A DNA stretch of 64,000 bases from Perca fluviatilis (GCF_010015445.1 NC_053129.1:12936073-13000072), one strand, 5' to 3'. Shown: positions 1 to 12,199, numbered from the stretch's first letter. A program made the numbers and translations. The notes: generated from the sequence alone by a model not told the origin.

Positions 1-606
1 CTCTTTAGTTTCAGTTACGTGTGACCTTTAATTATGTGAATAAAATTATTAAAAAAGATAAATGCATTATAATTGATGAAAAAAGTTCAACAAAAGACAC
101 TACTATAATTGTAATGAAAAGGTCATGGTATGGTATGTTGAAAAAAGTCTTAAAAGGCATGGTATAGTATGTCAAAAAGAGTCATGGTATAAGATGTTGA
201 AAAGAACAAAGGGCAGATAATGAACTATCCCGAAAGGTCATTGTATAGTATGTCAAAAAAAGTCCTTATAAAGGTGATAATTATGGTGGCCCAGAAAAAT
301 TAATAACAACAAAGTATGTGAAAGATCCTTAAGAAAGGCATATGGTATAATTATATTACCGAAAGGGTCTGCTATATAATTGAAGTGAAGCGATCATGAA
401 TGGGCATTGCAATTGTATTGAAAAAAAGATCCGAAAAGGAAGAAAGCGTAATTATAGTAACAGAAAAAGTCATGAAAAGGAGCGAAATTATGGTATGTGA
501 GAAAAGAGAGTCACTTGTATATCGAAAAAATGCATTGCTGAACATATCAAAAGTCATCACGGTATAGTTTGTTGAAAAGTCGCCAAAAAGGCGCAATTAC
601 AGGTCA
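1..606. repeat. Degenerate satellite, left edge
   Basis: Poorly conserved copies of the satellite that becomes regular further right. Recurrent words are GTCATAGTATAGTATG, GAAAAAGTC and AAAAAGGCAT, with many small insertions and substitutions. The plus strand is A/G-rich, so the minus strand gives short Phe/Tyr/Thr/Met-rich open frames that are not genes. Confidence 0.75.
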
Positions 607-960
607 AGGTTTGGACACACCTTTCTCATTCAATGTGTTTCTTTATTTTCTTGCTGACTTTTTACGTTAAAGATGTCACTGAAGGCATCAAAACCTGGAT
701 GCCCTTCATGGAGATTATGTACTAACAAGAGGTGTGAAATAACGCTGAAAACATATTCTTGTCTTTGGATTCAGTAGCATACTGCTTTTGATAACCACGA
801 AACCAATTGTTTTCTCTCAAGCAGGAAAGAAACTGTGAAATGGTTTCACTTCTGGTGTGCTGTCGGGGTTAATTAGGTGATTTTTCCCCTTGTGTAAAAA
901 AAGAAAAGTGCTACTTTGGAAAAGAATCTAAAATACTCAGACGAGTTTAGTTTAGATGTG
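607..960. repeat. Interspersed repeat fragment in the satellite
   Basis: This block breaks the satellite and shares none of its words. It begins with GGTTTGGACACACC-like sequence followed by TTTCTTTATTTTC and 'GAAGGCATCAAAAC'. I recall this order of phrases from a very common teleost interspersed DNA repeat. The right end, near 'GGTTTCACTTCTGGTGTG', fits the same family. The family assignment is from memory and was not searched. Confidence 0.5.
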
Positions 961-3560
961 AAAAAAAGTCTAATTAATAATTATTATGTGGCGATCATAG
1001 AAAGGCATGGTATGGTAATGAAATCCGTTATAATAGTATAAGAAAAAGTCACCGAAAAAGAGGCATGGTGCATTAATTTGTATGTGAAAAGAAAAGGATA
1101 ATAAAATTATAATTAAGACAAAAGTATTAAAAAGAATATGAATATGGTAATGAAAAGAGTCATAATTAGCATAAGATAACTTCGAAAAAAGGTCCTTAAA
1201 AAGGCACATTATAGGTATAAAACGAAGAGTGCCAAAAAGGATCATGGTATGAGTATCAGAAAAAGTCATACAAAGGCATGGTATCGTTATGTGAGAGAAA
1301 AGTCATAACGCATGGTAATATCCAGAGAGAAAAGTCATGAGAAAAAGGCGCTTAAGTGCTCATTATGTCCGAAAAGAGTCTATAGTATGGCATTATCAAA
1401 AGAAGCCTTCTCAAAGAGAATAAGTATAGGTATTTGAAGAAGAAAGAAATTCATAGTATAGTATATGAAAAGAGTCATAGTATATTATCTGAAAAAGATC
1501 ATAAAGAATCTTTATGATATGATATTCTTGAAAAAAAGAGATCTATCCAAAAAAAGGGTGGAAGTGCAGTGTATCCCGAAAAGGGATCATGTTGAAAAGG
1601 ATCAAAAGAGCACATAATTAATATGCAGAAACAGATCTCAGAGCAAAATTGAAAAATCTTAAAAAAGGCATAAGTATGGTATATTCGAAAAGGAGTCTGT
1701 ACTAATTATAATGAGAAAAAGGTCCATAAAAGACATAATTACAGACCTTCTTCCCGAGAAAAGGATAAAAGGTCTCTGTAATTGTATATGAAAAGAGGTC
1801 CTAATTATAGTATGTCAAAAAAGTCATAATTATCGTTTTATGAAAGGTCTGTAGATACAGAAACTCAAGATCACTGTATTCTATGTTGAAAAAAGAGATC
1901 ATTAATTATAGTACCAGAAAAAAGATCTCCAAAAAGGCATACTCATTATGAGAAAAGTCTTATAATATAATTATAATCAAAAGAAAATATAAAATATAGT
2001 ACTCAATTTCAGAAAAGGGTCATAATTATAATTATCAAAAGAAACCAAGTATGTAATTATAATTGTAGCTCTTCTGAAAGAGTCATAAAAAAGGCACAGT
2101 ATTCATATAACGAAAAAAGGAATCATAAACAGAAAAGGTCCTTTATTACTCAGTATGTTGGAAAAAGGCATCTTCAGGTGCTCATCACAAAAAAGAGTCC
2201 TTGCCTGGTATAGCTGAAAAAAGTCAATAAAAGGCTGCTTTAACTTGGAGTATGTGAAAAGGAGTCTGCATGTATGTATATTCTGAAAAAGTCATAAAAG
2301 AACAGTATGATATATAAAATTAAGCAAAAAAGTAATAATACTGGTATGTGAGAAAAGAGTCATGTAGTATGAGTATCTGAAAATAGTCATAAAAAGGCAT
2401 AGTATGGGTATTAAGAGTAAAGGGAGTCATAATTAAGGTATGTGAAAATGGTCCATATGGAAGTATGTAAGTAAGGTCATAATTATGGTATCTTCGAGAA
2501 ATAGTCTGGCCTGTAATTATGTGAAAAAAAAGAGTCTGTAATTATAACTCAAAAAACCATAAAAAAGGTCAAGATTATCAGGTATGTTGAAAAAAAGTCA
2601 TAATTATGAGTATCTTTCCCGAAAATAATTATAAAAAAGGCATAGTATCATTATGTGAAAGGGTAATAGTATGGTATGTCAAAGACATAAAAAAGACAGT
2701 AGTGTAGTATGTCAAGAAAGAGGTATAGTATGAGTATGTTCCAAAAAGTAGATAAAAGCTGTGAAAAGAGGTCATGAGTATGGAAAAAGATTATAAAAAG
2801 GCATAATGAGTTTATGCAGAAAGAAGGTCTGTAGTGAGTATGTCAAAAGAGTACTGTAATTATGAGTATGGAAAAGAGACATAATTATAAGAAGGGAAAG
2901 AGTCATCAAAAGGCATAGCATAGTGGTCTGCGAAGAGCAGGTATGGGTGGGAAGAAAAAGTCATAAAAGGAGTTATAAGTATAGTATGTCAAAAAGAGTC
3001 TAAAAAATTAATAGTATGGTATGCGAAAAGGTCCATGGTATGAGTATGGTGAAATAGTCATAAAGGGATGTGTGTTAGAGGAGTAGGTATGAAGAAAAGC
3101 CACGGTGTAAGGCAGAGTAGGTGTAGGTGGGATAGGTTGGGGAAAAAGGGTATGAGTATAATTAACCGCAAAAGAGGTCAAAGGTATGGTATGGAAAAAG
3201 GTCATGGTATGAGTATGTAGAAAGTAGAAGAGTTGTGTATGGAAAAGGAGTGGTATATGTAAAAAGTCATAAAAAGGGCATAGGTATCGTCGAAAAAGGC
3301 ATGGTAGAAAAGCAGTCTTGTGAAAAAAGGAGCTAGTAGGTAGTTCAAAAACAAAAGTGGAAAGAAGAAGTAAGTAGAAAAAGGCGTTATGGTATGTAAA
3401 AAAAGAAAAGATGGGGGTTCAAAGGTAGTGGAAAAGTCATAGTATAGTTGTGAAAGAGTCAAGTATAGGTATGTAAAAGTCATAGATGAGTAGGAAAAAG
3501 AGTCATGGTATGTATGGAAAAAAAAAAGAGGATGAAAAAAGTATGTGAAAATAGTCATAA
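961..3560. repeat. Degenerate satellite, left half
   Basis: The same satellite words as the block at 3561-7190, but with irregular spacing and frequent extra bases, for example GTATGAGTATG in place of GTATAGTATG. No coding feature is visible. The irregularity could be true decay or unpolished long-read sequence. Confidence 0.75.
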
Positions 3561-6500
3561 AAGAATAAGTATTAGTATGTCGAAAGAGGTCATAAAGTAT
3601 AGTATGTCAAGTCAAAAAGGCATAGTATCGTTTTGCGAAAGGTCATAAGTATAATTATGTCGAAAATAGTCATAGTATGTTATCTTAAGAAAGAGTCATA
3701 GTATAGTATGTCAAAAAGTCATAAAAAGCATAGTATGGTATGTCGAAAAGAGTCATAGTATAGGTATGCAAAAGATAAAATGTCAAAGTATAGTATGTCG
3801 AAAAAGTATGGTATGGTATGTCAAAAAAATAAAAGTCATAAGGTATAGGTATGTTGAAAAGTCATAAGAGTATGGTATGAAAAGAGTCACAAAAGGCATA
3901 GTATATTAGCGAAAGGTCATAGTATAGTATGTCGAAAAAGTCGTAATAGTGGTAGAAAGTCATAGTATAGAGATTGTTGAACTAGAAAGTCATAAAGTAT
4001 AGTATGCGAAAATAGTAAGTAGTCGAAGAAAGTCATAAAAGGCATATGAAAAATTATATTATGTGGAGAAAGGTCATAGTATAGTATGTTGAAACTATTT
4101 AGAGAATGTCAAAAAAGTCATGGAGGGAGTGTAGAAAAAAGTCATAAAAGGCATAGCATAGTATCTGAAAAAGCATAGATGGTATGTAAAGCGGTAGGAG
4201 CCTATGTAGTCGAAAAAAGTCATAAAAGGTATAGTATAGTATGTCAAAAAGTCATAAAATAATAATATAGTATGTCGAAAGAGTCATAGTATAGTATGTC
4301 GAAAATAGTTATAAAAAAGGCATAGTATCATTATGTCGTAAAAGTCATAGTAGTAGTATGTCGAAATAGTCATAAGTATATTATGTCGTAAAGAGTCATA
4401 GTATAGTATGTCGAAAAGAGTCATAGTAAGTATGTCAAAAAAGCCATAAAAAAGTCAAGGTATGGTATGTTGAAAAAAGTCATAGTATAGTATGTCAAAA
4501 ATAGTCATAAAAAAGGAATAGTATAGTATGTCGAAAAGAGTCATAGTATAGTATGTCAAAAAAGTCATAAAAAAGGCATAGTATCGTTTGTCGAAAAGAG
4601 TCATAGTATAGTATGTCGAAAATAGTCATAGTATTCTATGTTGAAAAGAGTCATAGTATAGTATGTCGAAAAAGTCATAAAAAAGGCATAGTATCGTATG
4701 TCGAAAAGAGTCATAGTATAGTATGTCAAAAAAGCCATAAAAATGTCATAGTATAGTATGTCGAAAAGAGTCATAGTATAGTATGTCAAAAAAGTAATAA
4801 AAAAGTCATAGTATAGTATGTTGAAAAAAGTCATAGTATAGTATGTCGAAAAAAGTCATAAAAAAGGCATAGTATATTATGTCGAAAAAGGTCATAGTAT
4901 AGTATGTCGAAAAGAGTCATAGTATAGTATGTCGAAAAGAGTCATAGTATAGTATGTCGAAAAAGTAATAAGAAAGTCATAGTATAGCATGTTGAAAAAA
5001 GTCATAGTATAGTATGTCGAAGAAAGTCATAAAAAAGGCATAGTATATTATGTCGAAAAAGGTCATAGTATAGTATGTTGAAAAAAGGCATATTTAGAGT
5101 ATGTCAAAAAGAGTCATAGTATAGTATGTAGAAAAAAGTCATAAAAAGGCATAGCATAGTATGTCGAAAAGAGTCATAGTATAGTATGTCGAAAACAGTC
5201 ATAAAAAGGTATAGTATAGTATGTCAAAAAAGTCATAAAAAAGTAATAATATAGTATGTCGAAAAGAGTCATAGTATAGTATGTCGAAAATAGTCATAAA
5301 AAAGGCATAGTATCGTATGTCGTAAAGAGTCATAGTATAGTATGTCGAAAATAGTCATAGTATCGTATGTCGTAAAGAGTCATAGTATAGTATGTCGAAA
5401 ATAGTCATATTATAGTATGTCGAAAAGAGTCATAGTATAGTATGTCAAAAAAGCCATAAAAAAGTCAAGGTATGGTATGTTGATAAAAGTCATAGTATAG
5501 TATGTCGAAAATAGTCATAAAAAAGGAATAGTATAGTATGTCGAAAAGAGTCATAGTATAGTATGTCAAAAAAGTCATAAAAAAGGCATAGTATCGTTTG
5601 TCGAAAAGAGTCATAGTATAGTATGTCGAAAAAAGTCATAGTATTCTATGTTGAAAAGAGTCATAAAAAAGGCATAGTATATTATGTCGAAAAAGGTCAT
5701 AGTATAGTATGTCGAAAAGAGTCATAGTATAGTATGTCGAAAAGAGTCATAGTATAGTATGTCGAAAAAGTAATAAGAAAGTCATAGTATAGTATGTTGA
5801 AAAAAGTCATAGTATAGTATGTCGAAGAAAGTCATAAAAAAGGCATAGTATATTATGTCGAAAAAGGTCATAGTATAGTATGTTGAAAAAAGGCATATTT
5901 AGATTATGTCAAAAAGAGTCATAGTATAGTATGTAGAAAAAAGTCATAAAAAGGCATAGCATAGTATGTCGAAAAGAGTCATAGTATAGTATGTCGAAAA
6001 AAGTCATAAAAAGGTATAGTATAGTATGTCAAAAAAGTCATAAAAAAGTAATAATATAGTATGTCGAAAAGAGTCATAGTATAATATGTCGAAAATAGTC
6101 ATAAAAAAGGAATAGTATAGTATGTCGAAAAGAGTCATAGTATCGTATGTCGTAAAGAGTCATAGTATAGTATGTCGAAAATAGTCATAGTATTGTATGT
6201 CGTAAAGAGTCATAGTATAGTATGTCGAAAATAGTCATAGTATAGTATGTCGAAAAGAGTCATAGTATAGTATGTCAAAAAAGCCATAAAAAAGTCAAGG
6301 TATGGTATGTTGAAAAAAGTCATAGTATAGTATGTCGAAAATAGTCATAAAAAAGGAATAGTATAGTATGTCGAAAAGAGTCATAGTATAGTATGTCGAA
6401 AAGAGTCATAGTATAGTATGTCGAAAAAGTCATAAAAAAGTAATAGTATAGTATGTTGAAAAACGTCATAGTATAGTATGTCGAAAAAAGTCATAAAAAA

Positions 6501-6617
6501 GGAATAGTATAGTATGTCGAAAAGAGTCATAGTATAGTATGTCGAAAAAAGTCATAAAAAAGCATAGTATAGTATGTTGAAAAAAGTCATAGTACAGTAT
6601 GTCAATAAAAGTCACAG

Positions 6618-6766
6618 AAATGTCATAGTAAGGTCATATGCAATGCATGTATTTGTGGTGGGAGAAGACCCACACAAACTCCATGCCATGAAAGGGACCC
6701 GAACCAGAAATTTTGAAATGTCATCTCTCAGTAGGGTAGCCGTACTTACCACTTGGTAAAAAGGCA
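6618..6766. repeat. Non-satellite island, possible fish repeat fragment
   Basis: About 150 bp unlike the surrounding satellite. It contains 'CACACAAACTCCATGCC' and 'GGGACCCGAACC', which resemble parts of a very common teleost repeat with a tRNA-like 'GGGATTCGAACCC' box. It reads through in one plus-strand frame, but I see no protein family. Confidence 0.35.
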
Positions 6767-6959
6767 TAGTATATTATGTCGAAAAGATTCATAAAAAAGT
6801 CAGAGTATAGTCTGTTGAAAAAGTCATAAAAAAGGCATAGTGTAATATGTCGAAAAGAGTCATAGTATAGTATGTCGAAAAAAGTCATAAATAAGGCATG
6901 GTTTATATAGTATGTCAAAAAGACTCATAGAATAGTATGACGAAAAAAGTCATAGTATA

Positions 6960-6985
6960 GTAGACTACACAGCACTGTAGTCTAC
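6960..6985. other. Perfect 10-bp hairpin inside the satellite
   Basis: GTAGACTACA (6960-6969) and TGTAGTCTAC (6976-6985) are exact reverse complements around a 6-base loop. The sequence is not made of satellite words, so it is an inserted or mutated palindrome rather than part of the repeat unit. Confidence 0.8.
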
Positions 6986-7190
6986 ATCGTGGCAAGAGTC
7001 ATAGTATAGTATGTCGAAAAAGTCATAGTATAGTATGTCAACAAAGTCCTAAAAAAGTCATAGTATAGTATGTCGAAAAAGTAATAGTATGTCGAATAAA
7101 GTCAGTATTGTATGTAGAAAAAAGTCTAAAAAAGTCAAAGTAGGAACATGTCATAAAAAATTCATAGTATAGTATGTTGAAAAATCTCAA

Positions 7191-8403
7191 AAGTATCAGG
7201 AAATTAATTGGAATCCCCAGTTAAGTGGAAAATTACACCTTAAATATTTTTCTACACTCTTTGGTCCCGAAAATTAAGTGCTTTTGAACATTAGACCTTA
7301 GGGACTGGTGGCCATCTTGGAATTGACCTCTCAGAGGTCAAATATGACTTCCCTCCACAGCTGAAAATAAACCCTATGCTATACACTATGTTAGAAATGT
7401 CATACTATTCTCATAAAATGCACACTTTTTTTAATATGAGAGCTTATCCCCTGTACTATAAGTGTTATCTTTGACTTAAGATCATCATATTATATATTAA
7501 AATAAATGAGAGGATTTATTTTTTAGCAGATTTGACAAACATATTTCTACCTGTAATTTGGTTTCTCTCATTCCACTGTTCAGCATTAAAGGGACCTTAA
7601 TTTATTTGAATTGTCAAATTGTCACAAATTTCAAACTGTATAGACATTAGAGCATGTTTAATTGTTTAATCTTCGAAACAGGTACCAGAAAGTCTATACA
7701 TATGACTCCAGTTTAACGTGGCCTATTAATTTAAATAATTCAAGAATATTTAGCGTATTTTATAATTTGATGGTTTAAAGCCCTTAAAGAAGTTGATTAA
7801 TTTGCACTAGGGACATGGTGAAAACGAGTACATGTACCAGAGAAAAGCTCACTAAAGTAAAAAAATATATATTTTTTTTTTTATTTAGTTTGTGTTTATA
7901 TGATAAAGAAGACCTTAATCTTTAAATTAAACCATTTCTTTAAATATTAAATATAACACATTATAAAGAAAATATGATGTGATTTATCGGGACAGAAATG
8001 TTGCAGCATTACAAATATTAGCCCACTACACAATCTGGTAACTTAAAAGTATTTCTAATTAATGGCCAATGATATCAAATTACTTAATCACAATCAAAAA
8101 GGAGAAAAAAATGTACGCCATCAAAGTAAATTTCAAGATGTTGGTGGCAGTACATTTGTCTCAAATTCATGTAACTCAGTTGCAATGAAAGTTTATCCGG
8201 GGGCTCATGGGTAGATCACCTGGTGTGGGTTGTGAGCCCCATGTGCAAAGGCTCTGTCTTCACGCGTGATTTATTTTATTTTTAAGAAAAGTTTATCCAG
8301 TGTCATATTATAAACTTTTAGACAATAGAAAAAGTAGCTTTCACTGCAGAGATAAACACCCCTGTTGTCTCATAACCTAACTTCTTTTTTAGGCTGAGCA
8401 CCC
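7191..8403. other. AT-rich intergenic DNA, no gene seen
   Basis: No open frame of note, no recognisable exon and no RNA gene. A stretch near 8195-8270 with 'GCTCATGGGTAGATCACCTG' faintly resembles the A-box region of tRNA-derived fish repeats, but the match is too degenerate to call. Confidence 0.6.
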
Positions 8404-8564
8404 ATGTGTTGAGGTTAAGGGCAGTTCCTATGTGTTGAGGTTAAGGGCAGTTCCTATGTGTTGAAGTTAAGGGCAGTTCCTATGTGTTGAGGTTAAGGGC
8501 AGTTCCTATGTGTTGAGGTTAAGGGCAATGAGGTTAAGGGCAGTTCCTATGTGTTGAGGTTAAA
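8404..8564. repeat. 26-bp minisatellite, about six copies
   Basis: The unit contains TGTGTTGAGGTTAAGGGC followed by AGTTCCTA. The copies are nearly identical. One copy is shortened around 8521-8530, where 'AAGGGCAATGAGG' replaces the full unit. Confidence 0.95.
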
Positions 8565-8639
8565 GTGACACTGTGTCCTTCTGGTCAGGGCGTCTTTTAG
8601 TAATATTAGCTGGTGTTGACCCTGAACCGACAGTTAATC

Positions 8640-8815
8640 AGAGTTGGCATCAATTAAACAGCCTTCGGCTCGGGTTGCTGCTCTGTGGCGCTGGCCGTTT
8701 TGTGCGCCGCTGACCCCCGTGACTCACACACACGCGCTGTCATGGCGAGCAGCCGGAGCCTAGTTAACCACCGCGCCTAACTGGACCGGTCCCCCCGCGA
8801 GGGGACACTCAATTA
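8640..8815. other. CpG-rich block
   Basis: A local GC- and CpG-rich segment ('GGCGCTGGCCG', 'GCGCCGCTGACC', 'CCCCGCGAGGGG') in otherwise AT-rich DNA. It could be a promoter island or an old repeat. No exon is visible beside it. Confidence 0.4.
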
Positions 8816-9342
8816 TTGATGACCTTCATTAGAAACCAAACACGCAGGAACACAGGCTAGCCCAGACTGACACACACATACACAAACACTGTGATAGGCA
8901 CAGCGATTATTCTCAGAGACACCCAAGACTATTGAAGTGCTAATGGAGTAACACCATCCATTTAATTCCATAACCACTGCACCTGTAACCCCTTTGGCCT
9001 CCAGGTGACCACCAGTATACATTTTCCATATCAGTAGCCTATCATCATTAGGTAATTAAAATCAGTGTCAAATTATGATATTACCCTGAACTAATTACAT
9101 TTCATTGCAAAAATAAGTATATTTCAAGAAACCGAGTTTTGGTTTATCGTCCAATTACAAAATGGTATTCCTATAAATTATATCTGGAGGTTTACGTTGG
9201 GGCAGCCCTTTGTCTTGGCTCTTAATCTGCCATTTGTTCTATGAAAAAGCCTATACAAAGGACACATCCTTCATCAGTCATTAACAGGAATTAAGCTGCA
9301 ATACATCAAATGATGGCATAGAAGGTCATACAGTCATGTGCG

Positions 9343-9360
9343 CACACACACACACACACA
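9343..9360. repeat. (CA)n tract at the left array edge
   Basis: A short CA run. To its right the DNA matches the spacer of the gene array ('GAGAGTTAAACATATGTCAG', also at about 12938 and 30205). To its left the DNA is unique. The array therefore starts in this microsatellite. Confidence 0.85.
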
Positions 9361-10425
9361 GAGAGTTAAACATATGTCAGGAGATGATATTGAGGCCGCT
9401 TCCAAATTAATTTTCATTTCCAGAGAACTACCTATTTGAGCGGTATCATTTTTCTTCAGTCGATCAGATGTGTAGCCTACATAACCCTATCCGTCCTCAT
9501 ATCACTAACGTCACTCATCGTGGACATATTCATACATCCGAGTAGATTCGTGTCGCGATATGTTTTTTTGCAAACGGCAGTTTTCTTTACATCGGTGATG
9601 CGTAGCATATTAGTAAAGCCACTGTTTGCAGAGCCGTCAGAAAAGTGGGCCTCACTCTGAAGAGTTTTTTAAACTTTTGTAGTGTTCACCTGGACACATA
9701 CCAGCGACAGCCATTAAAAAGGAGTCTGACAGAATAGCAGGCAATGATGTAAAACCCTTTGAAATAAATTATAATTCTGTTAATGACATGGTGCTGCAAC
9801 CTCAGAATGGTACTTTTTTGCCCACAGGATTACACCTAAATTAAATGTTTTTTTGAAAAACCAGTAATATACTTGTTATTTAATATGAAATGAATACACT
9901 ATATTGGAACATACACATTGAGTCAAGCAGCATTTTTCTCCCATGCCAATTCTCTTCTGCAGCAGCAATGTTGCTATTTTTTTAACAAAATATGTTCAAA
10001 CTCACTGTATGTGTGCATGAGTAGTATGCTGACCGATTTGTGGTTGTTGCCATGGTGAATCCCAGTATCATGCTCCATTCATGCTGCCTTTTTAATGGAG
10101 GTGGTGCACAAACTCCATTTGTCAAACCTTCCTTCAACAGGCCTTTACATTTTTCTAAGGTTATGTTGCACATGGCTACATAAGGTGCTATGATTACAAT
10201 CCTTTGTGTTCCTTTTGAGTTTTTCCCCCATAGTATTCTCATTAAACATTTAGCAGTATCCAAATGTATTTCTGAAATTAGAAATTATTCTGTCAATAGT
10301 CTTAACCTGCCCAAATTGGAGATAGAGTAAAAATAAGGTGCTCCTGTCACTTCAGGCCACACAAATTCAGTTAAACTGGTTTAACAATTAATTCTGATCA
10401 AGTCATTTTAAATAAAATTTATATA
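9361..10425. repeat. Array spacer (S2), uninterrupted version, unit A
   Basis: Matches 12934-14180 and 30198-31450 with small indels, for example 'GAGATGATATTGAGGCC', 'GTCAGAAAAGTGGGCCTCAC' and 'GTATCATG..CTCCATTCATGC'. In this unit it runs straight into the 3' flank of gene A (10430 onwards). The DNA transposon and gypsy element found at this point in later units are absent, so it represents the empty site. Confidence 0.85.
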
Positions 10426-10932
10426 TAAAATTGTGCAATTGAAAACTAAAATTAAGTTTTGGATGAACTAGTTTCTCCACTAGTAGTCAATTTTAAAGAA
10501 TTTCTTCCAAGTCTCTGCTGGTTGGATTATGCAAAAGAGAAAATTCCTCAGTGAATTTCAATGCACAAGGACAGAGGCTGCCAGGTTAGCCAATTGTTTC
10601 CAGCAATGATGCTAGGCTATGGTGGCACTAGCTTAAGCATTTACTGTACAGACATTAGAGTGCCATCAATCTTCAAAGTGTCATAACAGAACTGGTTCAG
10701 CAGCAGACTGAATTATTTGAATCATAGCATATTCTAGAAGTTACTGGGGATGTGTGGTAGTTCTATGGCCAGATTGTAAATGGCTGTCACGTTCTAGACC
10801 AATATTGACTGTCAAACCTTGCACCCAGTTAGGCCTTTGGCTACACGAGTATTGAATCTTAGAAGTAAACACTGAAAACCAGGGCAAACATAAAAGTTAT
10901 ATTCTTTATTGACAAGACTTCAGAGTCACCCT

Positions 10933-12199
10933 TTAGCCAACCTGAAAAACAGGAAAGGAAACATGTTAATCTCAAACTCAGAAAATATCCGTTATCTGAA
11001 GCACAGAACAGTACCTTTTGCATGAATGCTCCTGGCGCTCCCCGGCGGAGTCGACCCGGCTGCGAGTAAGAACCTCGTACTCCACTGTAGGGCTGCTGTT
11101 GTCCAGTTGCTGAACCACTCTGACTAGCACTCCCCATACTCGCCTGCCTGACGGTGCGATGTCTATAAGGGATGTTCTTGGCCTGCTGAGTGCTGGGATA
11201 GTTGTCCCTTGTGTAGAGAGCGTCCTCCCAGCTGTCCCTCCCCTGCTCAACGCTGTTGCTGGTGTAAGTATACGTGCCTGGAGGATACTGGCCATTCAGG
11301 AACATGTAGTCATAGGAAGGGTAAGGATATGGGACCAGGCCTGATGGCACAGGTCCTCCATTAAAGCCTTGTGAAGGCTGTGCAGCATAGACAAAACGAG
11401 GTGGTGGCATGGAACCTTGCGCTTCACTCTCAGATTCAGAGTTGCCTTGCTCGAATCTTTTCTGTTCCTGGAAAAGTTCCCCTGCCTGGTACTGTGGAAG
11501 AAGATAGTCAGGCTGGATCCCAAAGTTAAGGCCAAGTGGTCGAAGGGCAGGTCCACTGGCAGCAAACTGCTGAGTGCTAGGTCCTGCGGATGCTCCAGCA
11601 GAAAATGGACTGGGAGGTGCAACAGCCCAGGAAATGCCTAGGAACAGAAGTAACATTGACGTTAGCAAGTAGAATTCAAGGCAATGAAGTTAACAGCAAG
11701 GTTCCTTTGCTAAACATGGACATTCACTACCCACATCAGTTCAGACATATAGAGACCCTGACAGCTCAAGTTTAGCTAGTTCAGTTACGCCACATTAGCA
11801 TTAGTAACGTTGTGTAGAGGCAGGGCCTGCAGAGAAGCCTTGAGCATATCCCGGAGGTGCATTCTGAAAACTGGACTGAGCTGGATTTGAGACCATTTTA
11901 GAGGCAGCCCCAAAAATCCACAAGAAAGAAACATCCAGTTAAAGCCAGCAGAAGCAGGGTTTGCACCAAGAGAAAGTCATCAAGAGAGACTTAAACAATT
12001 AAAGTAATTTTAAGATGTTGACAGCAATGATACTTTACCTTGCTGCATAGGGTAGCTGTCACTCAAACCAGTCAGCAAAACAAGGAGCAAAGCCCTATTG
12101 AAAAGCAGACAAAGCATAAGTACAACTACTTAACAGAACTGAGTCAAAACATCACAAACAACCTGTTGCTCACCCAGCAGTACACCAAACAGCAATCAT
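10933..12199 (-). CDS. Array gene A: secreted Pro/Gln/Tyr-rich protein
   Basis: Spliced gene. Coding exons in transcript order are 12174-12199, 12039-12094, 11809-11880, 11015-11637 and 10933-10941, with lengths 26, 56, 72, 623 and 9 nt (786 nt, 261 residues). Exons 1-2 encode a signal peptide with the core ALLLVLLTGLSDS. The mature protein begins around YPMQQ and has no cysteine. It contains a SESESE acidic stretch, a Tyr/Pro-rich centre (YPYPSYDYMF) and RLRR near the C-terminus, a minimal furin site. The stop lies in the last exon two codons after the splice, and AATAAA (10905-10910) follows 22 bases later. Introns have GT-AG ends in phases 2, 1, 1 and 0. Oddities: the second of the tandem start codons seen in B, C and E is ATT here, and the exon 3 donor has C instead of G as its last exon base. 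I do not recognise the family. An extracellular matrix or egg-coat role is only inference. Confidence 0.8.

Larger units (their letters stand above)
3561..7190. repeat. Regular satellite with higher-order structure
   Basis: A 25-bp unit, core CATAGTATAGTATGTCG followed by AAAAGAGT, alternates with versions extended by about 11 bp (CATAAAAAAGG). Rare variants recur at long spacing. 'GGCATATTTAGA' occurs near 5086 and 5892, the GTCAAGGTATGGTATGTTGA variant near 4455, 5466 and 6295, and the TAGTATTCTATGTTG variant near 4630 and 5640. This implies a higher-order unit of about 0.8-1.0 kb present about three times. The minus-strand open frames here are by-products of the repeat. Confidence 0.9.

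Noticed and set aside
372..4834. Minus-strand frames rich in Phe, Tyr, Thr and Met in the satellite
   Set aside because: They consist of translated satellite units and change frame with every unit-length irregularity.
3561..7190. CRISPR-like array because of regular short repeats
   Set aside because: The 'spacers' are themselves repeat variants, there is no constant repeat with unique spacers, and the context is a vertebrate genome.
8195..8270. A tRNA gene suggested by an A-box-like sequence
   Set aside because: No B-box, anticodon arm or acceptor pairing could be found.
11296..11622. Overlapping open frames on both strands across exon 4 of each array gene
   Set aside because: They are shadows of the conserved exon and have no promoter, splice context or start conserved independently of it.
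10859..11668. A 269-codon unspliced frame starting in intron 3 (MLLLFLGISW...), which looks like a signal peptide, as the true start of gene A (likewise B and D)
   Set aside because: The hydrophobic start is the T/C-rich splice acceptor read in frame. Copies C and E lack the ATG and have a stop upstream, while exons 1-3 with a better signal peptide and good splice sites are kept in all five copies.
10933..12199. Assigning the array gene to the SCPP (enamel/biomineral) family because of Pro/Gln richness and Ser-X-Glu motifs
   Set aside because: SCPP genes use phase-0 introns throughout. Here the intron phases are 2, 1, 1 and 0, and no family motif was recognised.
10933..12199. Calling the array gene a zona pellucida protein
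   Set aside because: There is no ZP domain and no cysteine in the mature chain. Only promoter and UTR layout are similar.
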